Assembly (NCBI RefSeq): GCF_016056305.1
Contig: NZ_JAECZC010000108.1
Span: forward strand, 1-64,000
Direction of reading: 5' to 3'
DNA: 64,000 bases
Source: Amazonocrinis nigriterrae CENA67
GTDB lineage: Bacteria; Cyanobacteriota; Cyanobacteriia; Cyanobacteriales; Nostocaceae
The translations under genes and the position numbers were made by a program. Each line of letters begins with the position of its first letter. Position 1 is the stretch's first letter. Under the pieces are notes generated by a model. The model had not been told where the DNA came from and did no database searches. It worked only from the letters and a program-made list of their open reading frames with translations. Shown piece by piece: positions 25,393 through 33,622 of this stretch.

Positions 25393-25539
25393 ATATCAAG
25401 TCCGGTTAATTAGTTATAGTTCCCACAGTCATTGCACCCCACCCCTAACCCCTCCCCGTTCACGGGGAGGGGAAACAAAGCGTAGCTTTGGTGGGGTGGG
25501 GTTCAGTGGGTTTAATAAGTAATTAAGCGAACTTGATAT
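25393..25539. repeat. MITE-like element with 20-bp imperfect inverted ends
   Basis: ATATCAAGTCCGGTTAATTA (25393-25412) faces TAATTAAGCGAACTTGATAT (25520-25539), 17 of 20 positions pairing. The centre has CCCACCCCTAACCCCTCCCC and its complement, giving an inner hairpin. 147 bp, noncoding. The same end sequence recurs inverted at 21677-21698 and a part (ATCAAGTCCGGT) at about 59346. Confidence 0.65.
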
Positions 25540-25554
25540 TAAAGGCTGGTTGAT

Positions 25555-25764
25555 GGTGTTTTGAGGTCGATGAGTCGTGTTCAAAGCTTCAACGATGGTG
25601 TTTTGAGGTCAATGAGTCGTGTTCAAAGCCTCATCGATGGTGTTCTGAGGTCGATGAGTCGTGTTCAAAGCTTCATTAATGGTGTTGTGAGGTCGATGAG
25701 TCGTGTTCAAAGCCTCATCGATGGTGTTCTGAGGTCGATGAATTGTGTTCAAAGCCTCATCAGC
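25555..25764 (+). repeat. Five tandem copies of a 42-bp repeat
   Basis: Copies start at 25555, 25597, 25639, 25681 and 25723, each beginning GGTGTT and containing GAGGTCGATGAGTCGTGTTC with few changes. As 42 is a multiple of 3, the array is open in one frame (a 14-residue repeat with RSMSRVQS), but there is no ribosome-binding site and third positions are not favoured for change, so I treat it as noncoding. Confidence 0.75.
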
Positions 25765-25843
25765 GAGTATTAAAGACTCGTTAACGCGTTGTCATCAGTT
25801 ATCAGTCATCAGTCATCAGTCAACATATTTCCTGAATTTTCCT

Positions 25844-27619
25844 CTAACTGCGTTGCCAAATTTTAATTGTCTTATCCAAACTACCACTCACTAACATTTC
25901 GCCGGAAGCTGTGAAGGCTAATGCTGTAACTATGTTGTTATGTCCTGTGAAGGTGGCTAGCAGTTCTCCGGTTTCTAAATGCCACAATTTGATGGTTTTA
26001 TCTGCGCTACCACTGGCGATAATTTGCTCGTCGGGACTGAGTGCGATCGCATATACTCTGTCTGTATGTCCTTTGAGTGTGCGAATTAATCTCCCTGTCT
26101 CTAAGTACCAAATTTTAATTGTGTGATCCCAACTGCCACTGACGAGCAGTTTACCATCTGCACTCATGGCTAAGGAACCAACGATGTGAGAATGTCCCAT
26201 GAGGGTATGCAGTGGTTCTACATCTTTTAAATTTTTGGTCTTGATCTGAAGTGGATTTTGCCAAACTTTGATTTTGCGGTAGCTACCTGTAATTAATGTT
26301 TGCCCATCTCTACTTAAAGCTAGGGAATGGGCAGCTGTATCATCTAATGAAAGAGCGATCGCAACTTGACGGCGCATCAAATCCCAAAATAAAATTCTCC
26401 TGTCATCTCCACCCGTTGCTATCATCCGTCCATCTGGCGTAAAAGCAACACACCGCACTACTCCATTATGTTTGTGCAGGATATCTATCAAATCCAATGC
26501 ACCTACATGCCAAATCTTAATTGTGGAGTCACCACCGCCACTAACTAATGTCTGTCCGTCTGGACTAAAAGCTAATGAATTCACTTGATCCACTAAGCCG
26601 GATACTACCCAAGGATACTCTGATAATGTATCTATTAATTCACCCTTGGTTAAATCCCATAACTTTGTCTCGCCACGACTACCACTTGCTAAGATGGGCG
26701 AGGTTGTGCCATTTTTACACCTAGAACTAAAGGCAAGGCAATTAATGCCTCTAGTGTGACCTTTTAATGTCTGCCAGCATTCCCAATCACCAATGATCTC
26801 TTTGCGGGGATGCTCTGATGCTACAGTCTGTATTGACTCTGCGATCGCTCTCTCATCAACTAATGACAATGTATCTTTTTTAGCAACATTTTTATTATTT
26901 AGTGTTTCTAAATACCAACTCAAACCTCCGGCATACAACAATTTACTAGGACTTACCTGAATTTTTGCCTCTGTCAATTCAACTTGAACGCTAGGTAAAA
27001 ATCCGGTAATCACTGCATGTTTTTCGTAGCCGAATTTACCATTAGATGGATAGAACAAACATAGAAAAATTAATACTTGGTGATTTCTCAAATCTTCTTG
27101 AGTAATCGACCACCTAATTTTATCTTTTTTAATTCCGTTAAAACTTTCTCCATCAGCCACACAAACTTGAATAGTTATCTTTGGGTTATCTGCAAGTAAA
27201 TAAGTAAACTTACTTTCGCCTCGCAAATTTCCCTCGTCATCCAAAACCATGTTTTGCAAGCTGTCTTGTGGCACCTTATTCACCAACTTTCCCAGCCGTT
27301 CCGCCATGACTCGCTCAACAATTTGTTCTCGCAAAAGATAATCTTCTGCTTGGCGCTGGAAATATTTGGGAAAAGGAATCACCCAGTCGGGAGGTTCAGG
27401 ATATTCCGGTGGTATGGGAGGCGGATTTTTGGCGAGAATTTCGGCTTGTTGGCGAGAAAAATCGAGGATTTTTGCCAATGGTTCACCCCAAAATGCCATA
27501 AACTCACTGTGGCAACCTTTAACTTGACTTTCCAGCAAAGATAAATCGTAAGTTTTGGGTTTTTTGACACGTTGAAGGAAGTCGGCTTGTTGAGCTTTAA
27601 GCAAGCTAATCCAATCCAT
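25844..27619 (-). CDS. WD40-repeat protein with conserved N-terminal domain
   Basis: About 591 residues from the ATG at 27619 (MDWISLLKAQQADFLQRVKK); upstream ATGs and a TTG (27667) are also in frame. The first 290 residues form a domain I cannot name, with proline-rich PPPIPPEYPEPPDWVIPFPK. Seven WD40 blades follow to the end: units such as GHTRGINCLAFS, SLAFSPDGQTLVSGGGDSTI, KIWHVG and GHNNIVTALAFTASGEMLVS, each ending in (I/L)-W. A beta-propeller scaffold for protein contacts in the cytoplasm is likely; no kinase or protease domain is attached. It may belong with the accessory NTPases nearby, but nothing in the sequence proves it. Confidence 0.8.
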   Translation of the reverse strand: MDWISLLKAQQADFLQRVKKPKTYDLSLLESQVKGCHSEFMAFWGEPLAKILDFSRQQAEILAKNPPPIPPEYPEPPDWVIPFPKYFQRQAEDYLLREQIVERVMAERLGKLVNKVPQDSLQNMVLDDEGNLRGESKFTYLLADNPKITIQVCVADGESFNGIKKDKIRWSITQEDLRNHQVLIFLCLFYPSNGKFGYEKHAVITGFLPSVQVELTEAKIQVSPSKLLYAGGLSWYLETLNNKNVAKKDTLSLVDERAIAESIQTVASEHPRKEIIGDWECWQTLKGHTRGINCLAFSSRCKNGTTSPILASGSRGETKLWDLTKGELIDTLSEYPWVVSGLVDQVNSLAFSPDGQTLVSGGGDSTIKIWHVGALDLIDILHKHNGVVRCVAFTPDGRMIATGGDDRRILFWDLMRRQVAIALSLDDTAAHSLALSRDGQTLITGSYRKIKVWQNPLQIKTKNLKDVEPLHTLMGHSHIVGSLAMSADGKLLVSGSWDHTIKIWYLETGRLIRTLKGHTDRVYAIALSPDEQIIASGSADKTIKLWHLETGELLATFTGHNNIVTALAFTASGEMLVSGSLDKTIKIWQRS

Positions 27620-28163
27620 CTGCATTCCAGCGGCACAATGTTGCATACCTAAGGTAAGCCATACCAATTGTAACTACTCAAGTTTATATCCTCTAGTTAA
27701 TTAAAAATTCAGTGATACTCGCAGTCTAATAGAACACAGTTATGAGAAGTGTTTCTATTGGGCATAAAAATATACAGTGTTTAAGCACTTTACTGAATGA
27801 TAGGACTGAGGTATAGAGAATTGAGATGATGTCAATCAATTCTAACGAACCTAGAGAAAGAGATACTGTTTCTGGGCTAACAGTTCTATCTGCAAACGAG
27901 AGTATGATTTGAGAGGGACTCCCAACGATGCAGCGACTAGAGATTCACAAATAATTAGGGTGCGACTTTGATAATCTTAAATCAAAAATTGTATCAGGCG
28001 ATCGCCAACCCAAATACCCTATTAAAGTTTATACACATCAGATTCCGTTTGGTGAGTTACATAACACGCTCTAGCGTAAGTAATCCTAAATCAGGAATCT
28101 TATATATTATCGATGATAGTTACAATTGCTAATTGTAACTGTTATGTGCAAAGGAAACAGCAA
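27620..28163. other. Divergent intergenic region, WD40 gene to hydrolase gene
   Basis: About 540 bp, AT-rich, probably with promoters for both divergent genes. One HIP1-like GCGATCGCC at about 27999. A 28-codon frame at 27827 lacks support and is not called. Nothing else recognised. Confidence 0.45.
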
Positions 28164-29150
28164 ATGCAGATTCGTGCTTTTTTTGAAGCTGCGAAAGTTG
28201 TTCAGTCTAGCCAATCACCTTACGATTTAATTCATCTGAAAATTTTTTACCCAGCAAAAATGTTGGGAACTGATCTAGAAAAAGATATGGGAATTATACC
28301 TGTGAATCCAGAACAGGCTCCTTTCCCAGTGGTGATTTTCTTCAACGGTGCTAATTGTGATGCTCAACTATATCAATGGCTGGCGGTTAAACTAGCAGAA
28401 CGCGGACTGGTGGTAGTTATCTTTAACTGGGTTGCAGAAGTAATGCCAGGGATAATTAGTCTCACACCTGGAGTCGATGTTGCAGCATGGCATCCACAAG
28501 TCTATGGTACTGCTCCCACTGCCTCGGCTTTGCCTGCGCTGTTATCTAAACTAGAACAGTTACAGAATGAGGGGATTTTAGCTGGGACGCTAGACTTACA
28601 AAGAATCATTTTAGGTGGACACTCTGTTGGTGGTCGAGTCGCAATTGAAAGCGCCGATCCTCGCTTTTTTGACCAAGTTGTGGCGTCTTTTGCTTATGGC
28701 GCACATACTGCTGGAGGGGTAGCCATGGGATATGAAGCAGGTACCATTTTGCCTTTACCAGACTCCTTACCCATGTTACTCATGGGAGGAACTTGTGATG
28801 GGGTGATTGCTAACAGCAGCTACCGTTATGGTGTAAGTGTCGGCGATGCTACTACTTCAGTTATACGTACATTCCAAGAAGCGATCGCTGGCGGCAGAAA
28901 TGACAGCTATCTGGTACTCTTGGAAGGGGCAAATCACTTTTCGATGGCTGATACCATAGACTCCACTACAGCTAGACCCTATCTCGACTTCCCCGCCACC
29001 CAACCACAAGAAAATTTCCGTTCACTGATGGCTGAAATCATTGGTTTATTTATTGATAGTTATGTTCGCCAAGAACCAGGTGCATACCAAAAGCTTGACC
29101 AGTTACTTAATAGTACCAATCATCTGATAAAATCCTTTGAGCGTAAATGA
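28164..29150 (+). CDS. Alpha/beta hydrolase, chlorophyllase/dienelactone-hydrolase-like
   Basis: About 328 residues from the ATG at 28164, which has AAAGGAAA six bases upstream; an earlier in-frame ATG (28113) lacks a site. The fold shows VVIFFNGANCDAQLYQWLAV (oxyanion-hole region) and the nucleophile elbow IILGGHSVGGRVAIE with catalytic Ser in G-H-S-V-G; a later NHFSM supplies the probable catalytic His. It resembles the chlorophyllase-type or acetylhydrolase-like family. The substrate is unknown. No signal peptide is evident. Confidence 0.75.
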   Translation: MQIRAFFEAAKVVQSSQSPYDLIHLKIFYPAKMLGTDLEKDMGIIPVNPEQAPFPVVIFFNGANCDAQLYQWLAVKLAERGLVVVIFNWVAEVMPGIISLTPGVDVAAWHPQVYGTAPTASALPALLSKLEQLQNEGILAGTLDLQRIILGGHSVGGRVAIESADPRFFDQVVASFAYGAHTAGGVAMGYEAGTILPLPDSLPMLLMGGTCDGVIANSSYRYGVSVGDATTSVIRTFQEAIAGGRNDSYLVLLEGANHFSMADTIDSTTARPYLDFPATQPQENFRSLMAEIIGLFIDSYVRQEPGAYQKLDQLLNSTNHLIKSFERK

Positions 29151-29154
29151 TGAA

Positions 29155-29182
29155 TTGGGAATTGGGAATTGGGAATTGGGAA
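29155..29182 (+). repeat. GGGAATT heptamer tandem repeat
   Basis: Four units of GGGAATT(G) right after the hydrolase stop codon. Same repeat family as at 34455-34545. Confidence 0.6.
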
Positions 29183-29286
29183 TGGAAGTTTAATAAAGGA
29201 GATAGCGTTCAAAGTATAAATTTGTTTTAATTTGACTTGCCAATAGATTTCAATAAATAATCCAAAATCTCAAATCCAAAATTGAT

Positions 29287-29964
29287 ATGACTAGTGCATC
29301 TTACATTTTTCTGGCTGGGGCGAGTCGTGGTGTTGGTCGAGAAGTCGCTAAATACTTGACAGCACAAAATCTCAAAGTCAAAGCACTTTTAAGAACTGAA
29401 GCTGCTGCTGCTGAACTTGAAGCAAGCGGTATTCAGGTTGCTTTGGGAGATGCTTTGAATGTAGGTGATGTCGAACGTGCAATATTGGCAGATGAACCTA
29501 TCCACGCAGTTATCAGTACTATTGGCGGTTTACCCGCAGACGGTGAAAGGGCTGATTTTCTGGGTAATAAAAATCTGATTGATGCAGCAGTCAAAGCTGG
29601 AGTGCAAAAGTTCATTCTTGTGACTTCCATTGGCACAGGTAATAGTGCTAATGCTTTGCCTCCCCAAGCTTTAGAAACACTGAGGTTTGTTTTAATTGAA
29701 AAAGACAAAGCTGAAAAACACTTAATTGCCAGTGGACTCACCTACACTATCATCCGCCCTGGTGGATTAAAGTCAGAACCCGCAACAGGCAATGGAATTT
29801 TAACTGAATATCCGCGCATTGCTGGTACAATTCATCGTGCAGATGTTGCACAGTTAGTTGTCCGTTCTCTCAATTCTGACCGCACAAATAATAAAGTTCT
29901 CTCAGCTGTAGACAAAAATATGATGTACGGACAAGCAGAGTTTACAGAGTTTACTTTAGATTAA
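29287..29964 (+). CDS. NAD(P)-binding atypical SDR (NmrA/HIM1-like)
   Basis: 225 residues. The dinucleotide-binding motif is FLAGASRGVGREVAKYL (G-x-x-G-x-x-G). VALGDALNVGDVERAI, VISTIGG, FILVTSIGTGNS and TIIRPGGLKSEP follow the order of atypical short-chain dehydrogenases, in which the catalytic Tyr/Lys pair is often changed. Such proteins may be reductases, isomerases or NADP sensors; the role here is not known. Own start ATG at 29287; a separate transcript from the hydrolase is likely (136 bp gap). Confidence 0.8.
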   Translation: MTSASYIFLAGASRGVGREVAKYLTAQNLKVKALLRTEAAAAELEASGIQVALGDALNVGDVERAILADEPIHAVISTIGGLPADGERADFLGNKNLIDAAVKAGVQKFILVTSIGTGNSANALPPQALETLRFVLIEKDKAEKHLIASGLTYTIIRPGGLKSEPATGNGILTEYPRIAGTIHRADVAQLVVRSLNSDRTNNKVLSAVDKNMMYGQAEFTEFTLD

Positions 29965-29984
29965 TAAGAATAGCCCTTTCATTT

Positions 29985-30052
29985 CTTAGTGTCTTTGTGC
30001 CTTCGTGGTTAAAAAAATGATTTATGAACCACTAAGACACGAAGACACAAAG
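29985..30052. repeat. Dispersed imperfect inverted repeat (AGTGTCTTTGTG type)
   Basis: CTTAGTGTCTTTGTGCCTTC faces AAGACACGAAGACACAAAG; both arms end in GTGGTT/AACCAC. It lies between convergent genes and can form a hairpin, so it may also end transcription. The motif is a common noncoding repeat in Nostoc genomes, recalled from memory. Confidence 0.5.
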
Positions 30053-30090
30053 GTAAAAAGCCAGAAAAAGAGTTGAAAATTATTAACTTT

Positions 30091-30528
30091 TCATTCTCCA
30101 GAAATTTGAATAAATACAGTTCTTTTACGAGGCCCATCGAGTTCAAAAAACAAAACAGATTGCCAAGTTCCTAAAGCTAATTTACCATCCACAATCGGAA
30201 TGACCTCACTGGTAGATAACATCATTGCCATTAAGTGAGAATGAGCATTAATGGGTTCGTCTTCTGGTACATCTCTCAAATGCAAATCGTTATGTAAATA
30301 TTTGTCTGACTCAGGCGCTAGTTTTTGCAAGAATACTTTGACATCCTCTAGTAATCTGATTTCGTTTTCGTTGATAGCTAAAGCCGTTGTAGTGTGCCGA
30401 GAAAAAACTAAGACTTGACCATTCTTAATTGATGTTGAGGTAATCAAATCTTGAATTTGTGGCGTAATATTACGAATATTAATGCCCTGGTTAGTTTCAA
30501 TTTCAATTAATTTATTAATAATCGGCAT
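30091..30528 (-). CDS. yjbQ: YjbQ family protein (UPF0047)
   Basis: 145 residues, the full usual length. Signatures are VLVFSRHTTTALAINENE, HSHLMAMMLSTSEVIPIVDG and GTWQSVLFFELDGPRKR; the conserved histidines of the family (including the N-D-L-H-L-R segment and H-S-H) are present. Members show weak thiamine-phosphate synthase activity in vitro, but the real role is not settled. It is 64 bp downstream of the aminotransferase gene on the same strand and may share its transcript. Confidence 0.88.
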   Translation of the reverse strand: MPIINKLIEIETNQGINIRNITPQIQDLITSTSIKNGQVLVFSRHTTTALAINENEIRLLEDVKVFLQKLAPESDKYLHNDLHLRDVPEDEPINAHSHLMAMMLSTSEVIPIVDGKLALGTWQSVLFFELDGPRKRTVFIQISGE

Positions 30529-30592
30529 TTTTCAACTTTATATAAAGACAGCACATGAATAAAGTTTAATATTTATTTCCAAATTCCAAATC

Positions 30593-31762
30593 TTAATTTT
30601 TCAGTATTGTTTGCAAACCTCGTACTAATCTTTCTATACCTTCTTTTACTGTATCTTTTTGCAAAGCACCATAAGCAACTCGCAAATAACATTTATTTTC
30701 CATGCCAAATGTTGTACCAGGAATAACAGCTACTTTATGTTCTTGAATTAATCTTTCAACTAATTTAAAAGCATCCATCTGGGTATGAACTTTAAGGAAA
30801 AAATAGAAAGCGCCATTGGCAGGAGTAATGCTACATAAGTTTTGTAGTTGATTGAGGGATGCAAGTACTAATTCTCGCACTTGGGCGATCGCACCAATAT
30901 TTTCTCTTAAATAGTCGTCTTTAGCTTGCAATGCCCCTAAAGCTGCATACTGAGAAACTACTGGTGGACAAATCAAAATCGTGTCCTGAACTTTTTTGAC
31001 GGCGACAAGTAAGTTTTGAGGAATCACCATATAGCCGATGCGCCAACTAGCAAAACCGTATGCTTTAGAAAGGCTATAAAGAGAAATGGTGTGTTCGTTA
31101 CTACCAGCAAATGCACCGGGAGAAACATGTTTTACCCCGTTATAGGTGAAGTATTCATAGGCTTCATCGCTAATATGATAAATCTTGCGATCGCCACACA
31201 TTTGATTAACTTGGTGTAATGCAGTTTCTGAATAGACAACTCCTGTAGGATTATTCGGTGAAATTGTCACCACTGCGCGTGTTTTTGGGGTAATTGCTTG
31301 GGCAATGGCTTCAGGACGCAACTGGTAATTTTCATCGGTTTCCACTAATATTGCACGACAACCCGCCATTGCGATCGCCATTTCGTGATTGAAATAGTAA
31401 GGGGTATTCAAAATAACTTCGTCACCTGGGCTAGTAATAGCAAGAATGGCATTCATGAATGCCATGTTGCTTCCCGCTGTGACAAAAATGCAGTTTCCTT
31501 TGTTGATTTCAATACCATTAAAATCTGATAATTTTGCTGCCAGTGCTGTTAATAAAGGAGGAATACCCTCTACTGCTTTGTATAAATTATTAGTTGGTTC
31601 CGCGAGGAACTGAGGCAAAAGTTCTATTGCTTCAGGTGGCGGACTGTAAGAAACCACACCTTGTCCTAAAGATATGGTTCCAGGAGACTTTTTAATGAGT
31701 TCTCCAACCACTGGAATAATTGGCGATTGCACCGCCTGCATACGAGAGATTAAATTAGTCAT
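30593..31762 (-). CDS. Class I/II aminotransferase (aspartate aminotransferase-like)
   Basis: 389 residues, fold type I PLP enzyme. SPNNPTGVVYSE carries the Asn that contacts PLP; ISDEAYEYF contains the Asp-x-x-Tyr pair; SLYSLSKAYGFASWRIGY has the Schiff-base Lys; VAYGALQ includes the substrate-carboxylate Arg region (CYLRVAYG). It moves amino groups between amino acids and 2-oxo acids in the cytoplasm; the exact substrate pair is unknown (aspartate, aromatic or kynurenine-type are all possible). Upstream is a long short-tandem-repeat block. Confidence 0.85.
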   Translation of the reverse strand: MTNLISRMQAVQSPIIPVVGELIKKSPGTISLGQGVVSYSPPPEAIELLPQFLAEPTNNLYKAVEGIPPLLTALAAKLSDFNGIEINKGNCIFVTAGSNMAFMNAILAITSPGDEVILNTPYYFNHEMAIAMAGCRAILVETDENYQLRPEAIAQAITPKTRAVVTISPNNPTGVVYSETALHQVNQMCGDRKIYHISDEAYEYFTYNGVKHVSPGAFAGSNEHTISLYSLSKAYGFASWRIGYMVIPQNLLVAVKKVQDTILICPPVVSQYAALGALQAKDDYLRENIGAIAQVRELVLASLNQLQNLCSITPANGAFYFFLKVHTQMDAFKLVERLIQEHKVAVIPGTTFGMENKCYLRVAYGALQKDTVKEGIERLVRGLQTILKN

Positions 31763-31925
31763 TAGTCATTAGTCAATAGTCAGTGGTCAGTGGTCAGTGG
31801 TCAGTGGTCAGTGGTCAGTGGTCAGTGGTCAATAGCAACTAACAACTGACAACTAATCATTAGTCATTAGTCATTAGTCAGTGGTCAATAGCAACTAACA
31901 ACTGACAACTGACAACTAACATCTG
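31755..31925 (-). repeat. AGTGGTC / ATTAGTC short tandem repeats
   Basis: Seven or more exact AGTGGTC units (about 31779-31829), flanked on both sides by ATTAGTC and CAACTGACAACT type units. Heptamer length 7 is typical of heterocystous cyanobacterial short tandem repeats. It separates the aminotransferase gene from the ccmK-like gene. Confidence 0.8.
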
Positions 31926-31926
31926 T

Positions 31927-32265
31927 TTACGCTGACAGAGGCGGGGGAAATGTGATATCTGCGCTGAACTGTTCGACATTGGCGCTAAGATGAATCGGTA
32001 AAACATATTCTAAGTTTTCATGGGGACGAGGAATAATGTGATTGGAAAGTAACTCTCCTCCATTAACTCTTAGCACTGCCTTTAATCCTGCTGCTATAGC
32101 CACATTCACCTCACCCACATGTCCCCGAATCAACACAGTAATTCGTCCCAAATCAGTATTTTCGTAACCAACAAGGGTGACACGGGCTGCTTTACACATG
32201 GCGTCTGCGACTTCCACTGCTGTGGGAACACCATAAACTTCAATCATACCCAGCGCTAATGTCAT
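31927..32265 (-). CDS. ccmK: Carboxysome shell protein, BMC domain (CcmK family)
   Basis: 112 residues, one BMC domain covering about 4-92: ALGMIEVYGVPTAVEVADAM, KAARVTLVGYENTD, ITVLIRGHVGEVNVAIAAGL and NHIIPRPHENLEYVLPI. BMC hexamers tile the carboxysome facets, and a central pore lets bicarbonate and sugar phosphates pass. The sequence differs from the main-operon CcmK1/K2 and looks like one of the satellite paralogues (CcmK3-6 group); I cannot say which. No other ccm gene is next to it. The gene is 95 bp downstream of the ketoacyl synthase on the same strand. Confidence 0.88.
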   Translation of the reverse strand: MTLALGMIEVYGVPTAVEVADAMCKAARVTLVGYENTDLGRITVLIRGHVGEVNVAIAAGLKAVLRVNGGELLSNHIIPRPHENLEYVLPIHLSANVEQFSADITFPPPLSA

Positions 32266-32359
32266 ATTTTCATCAATATTTAAGATTTAGGACATTTTAG
32301 ATTTTGGATTTTAGATTTTGGATTTTGGATTTGGAATCAGCTTCTGCAACAATCATCAG

Positions 32360-33508
32360 TCATCCGTTATCCTTTCCCAAAGCTACAACAGCATTTTGAC
32401 CGCCAAAGCCAAAACTGAAACACAACGCCCGCTGAATTTGACGTTGACGTGTCGTCATCACTAAATCTAAATCAAATTCTGGTTTCTGCAATCCTACACA
32501 TGGTGGTATAAATTTTTGCTGTAAAGCCTGAAGTGAGAAAGCTATTCCTAAAGCTCCTGATGCTCCTAATGTATGCCCTGTCGCACCTTTAGTAGAACTG
32601 ACTGCTACTTTGTACGTAAATAACTGCTGTATTACCATGCTTTCTATGCTGTCATTCAGCTGGGTAGCTGTACCATGAGCATGAATGTAATCAATATCGG
32701 CTGATGTCAAACAACTACGTTTTAAACATTGTTCAACAGCAGCGATCGCGCTTTTTCCTTGTGGTTCTGGCTGGTTTGGATGATAAGCATCTGTTGTCAA
32801 GCCAAACCCAAGAACTTCACCATAAATTTTTGCCTGACGCTGCCTTGCCAACTCTGCCGATTCCAAGACAAACACAGCCGCGCCTTCGCCTAAAACCAAG
32901 CCTTCCCGGTGCAAATCAAAGGGATAAGCCCCTGTTTTTGCCAAAGCACCCATTTGTTGAAATCCCGCTATAGTCAGGGGTGTAATGGGTGCTTCCACTG
33001 CGCCTGCGATCGCTGTTTGACATTGCCCAGTTTGCACCAAAAAAGCTGCTTGAGCGATCGCCCAAATTCCCGTTGCACAAGCTGCCATCGGTGTCAATAC
33101 TATCCCATTTGCACCGATTTGTCGTGCGGCTGCGATCGCATTCATGTGAGGTAAAGTATCCAGCCAATTCTCTAATTTTTCTTCCTCTTTTTCTAAGCTG
33201 TACATCTGCCGTGCTAGTGACTCCCAAGATGCCTGATGGCTGCGACTCGATCCAATAATCACAGCACAATCAGGTAAAGGAGGAACTAAACCAGCATCTT
33301 TTAATGCAGAAGCGACAACCGACTCTGTGAGGATTGTTAATTTAGTTGGTTGTTTACCAATCAAGCCTAGAGGCAGTGGTTCCAATTCTGGAAATGGTTG
33401 ATGCCATTTAATTCCAGATTCACCCGCTATCAATTTTTGCCAGCTATTCTCTAAGCTTGCACCTAGCGAGGAGATTAGACCAATACCAGTAACAACAACT
33501 TTAATCAA
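32360..33508 (-). CDS. Beta-ketoacyl-ACP synthase, KAS II (FabF)-like
   Basis: 382 residues, somewhat shorter than FabF (about 412). The thiolase-fold active site is complete: nucleophile Cys in TPMAACATGIWAIAQA, His in YIHAHGTATQLNDSIE, His in TKGATGHTLGASGALG, and GFGGQNAVV at the C-terminus. The enzyme condenses acyl groups with malonyl-ACP. The divergence from FabF and separate position suggest a secondary role (specialised lipid, polyketide or heterocyst glycolipid type); this is inference. Start ATG at 33508, 14-bp tandem heptamers directly upstream. Confidence 0.85.
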   Translation of the reverse strand: MIKVVVTGIGLISSLGASLENSWQKLIAGESGIKWHQPFPELEPLPLGLIGKQPTKLTILTESVVASALKDAGLVPPLPDCAVIIGSSRSHQASWESLARQMYSLEKEEEKLENWLDTLPHMNAIAAARQIGANGIVLTPMAACATGIWAIAQAAFLVQTGQCQTAIAGAVEAPITPLTIAGFQQMGALAKTGAYPFDLHREGLVLGEGAAVFVLESAELARQRQAKIYGEVLGFGLTTDAYHPNQPEPQGKSAIAAVEQCLKRSCLTSADIDYIHAHGTATQLNDSIESMVIQQLFTYKVAVSSTKGATGHTLGASGALGIAFSLQALQQKFIPPCVGLQKPEFDLDLVMTTRQRQIQRALCFSFGFGGQNAVVALGKDNG

Positions 33509-33512
33509 TTTG

Positions 33513-33583
33513 GGAGTTAGGAGTTAGGAGTTAGGAGTTAGGAGTTAGGAGTTAGGAGTTAGGAGTTAGGAGTTAGGAGTTAG
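33513..33583 (-). repeat. TAGGAGT heptamer tandem repeat
   Basis: About ten exact copies of the 7-bp unit GGAGTTA between the ketoacyl synthase start and the cyclophilin stop region. It lies where the promoter of the ketoacyl synthase gene would be expected. Confidence 0.85.
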
Positions 33584-33622
33584 ACAATGTTGAATTCTTT
33601 CACCCCATCCCCCCATCTCTCC

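Larger units (their letters stand above)
25106..25843. other. Repeat-rich intergenic region between NACHT and WD40 genes
   Basis: I see no convincing gene. It holds a GC-rich hairpin (about 25296-25365, with GCGGGGGTTCCCCCCGT), a MITE-like element (25393-25539), a 42-bp tandem array (25555-25764), and ATCAGTC-type short repeats (25795-25825). The 25561-25773 reading frame arises from the tandem array. Confidence 0.6.

Noticed and set aside
25561-25773. 70-codon frame in the 42-bp repeats
   Set aside because: It is only the tandem array read in one frame; no ribosome-binding site and no similarity to a protein family.
27827-27913. 28-codon frame in the WD40/hydrolase gap
   Set aside because: No good ribosome-binding site and no protein-like feature.
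31755-31925. CRISPR-like appearance of the repeat block
   Set aside because: Units are seven bases long with no spacers; this is a short tandem repeat.
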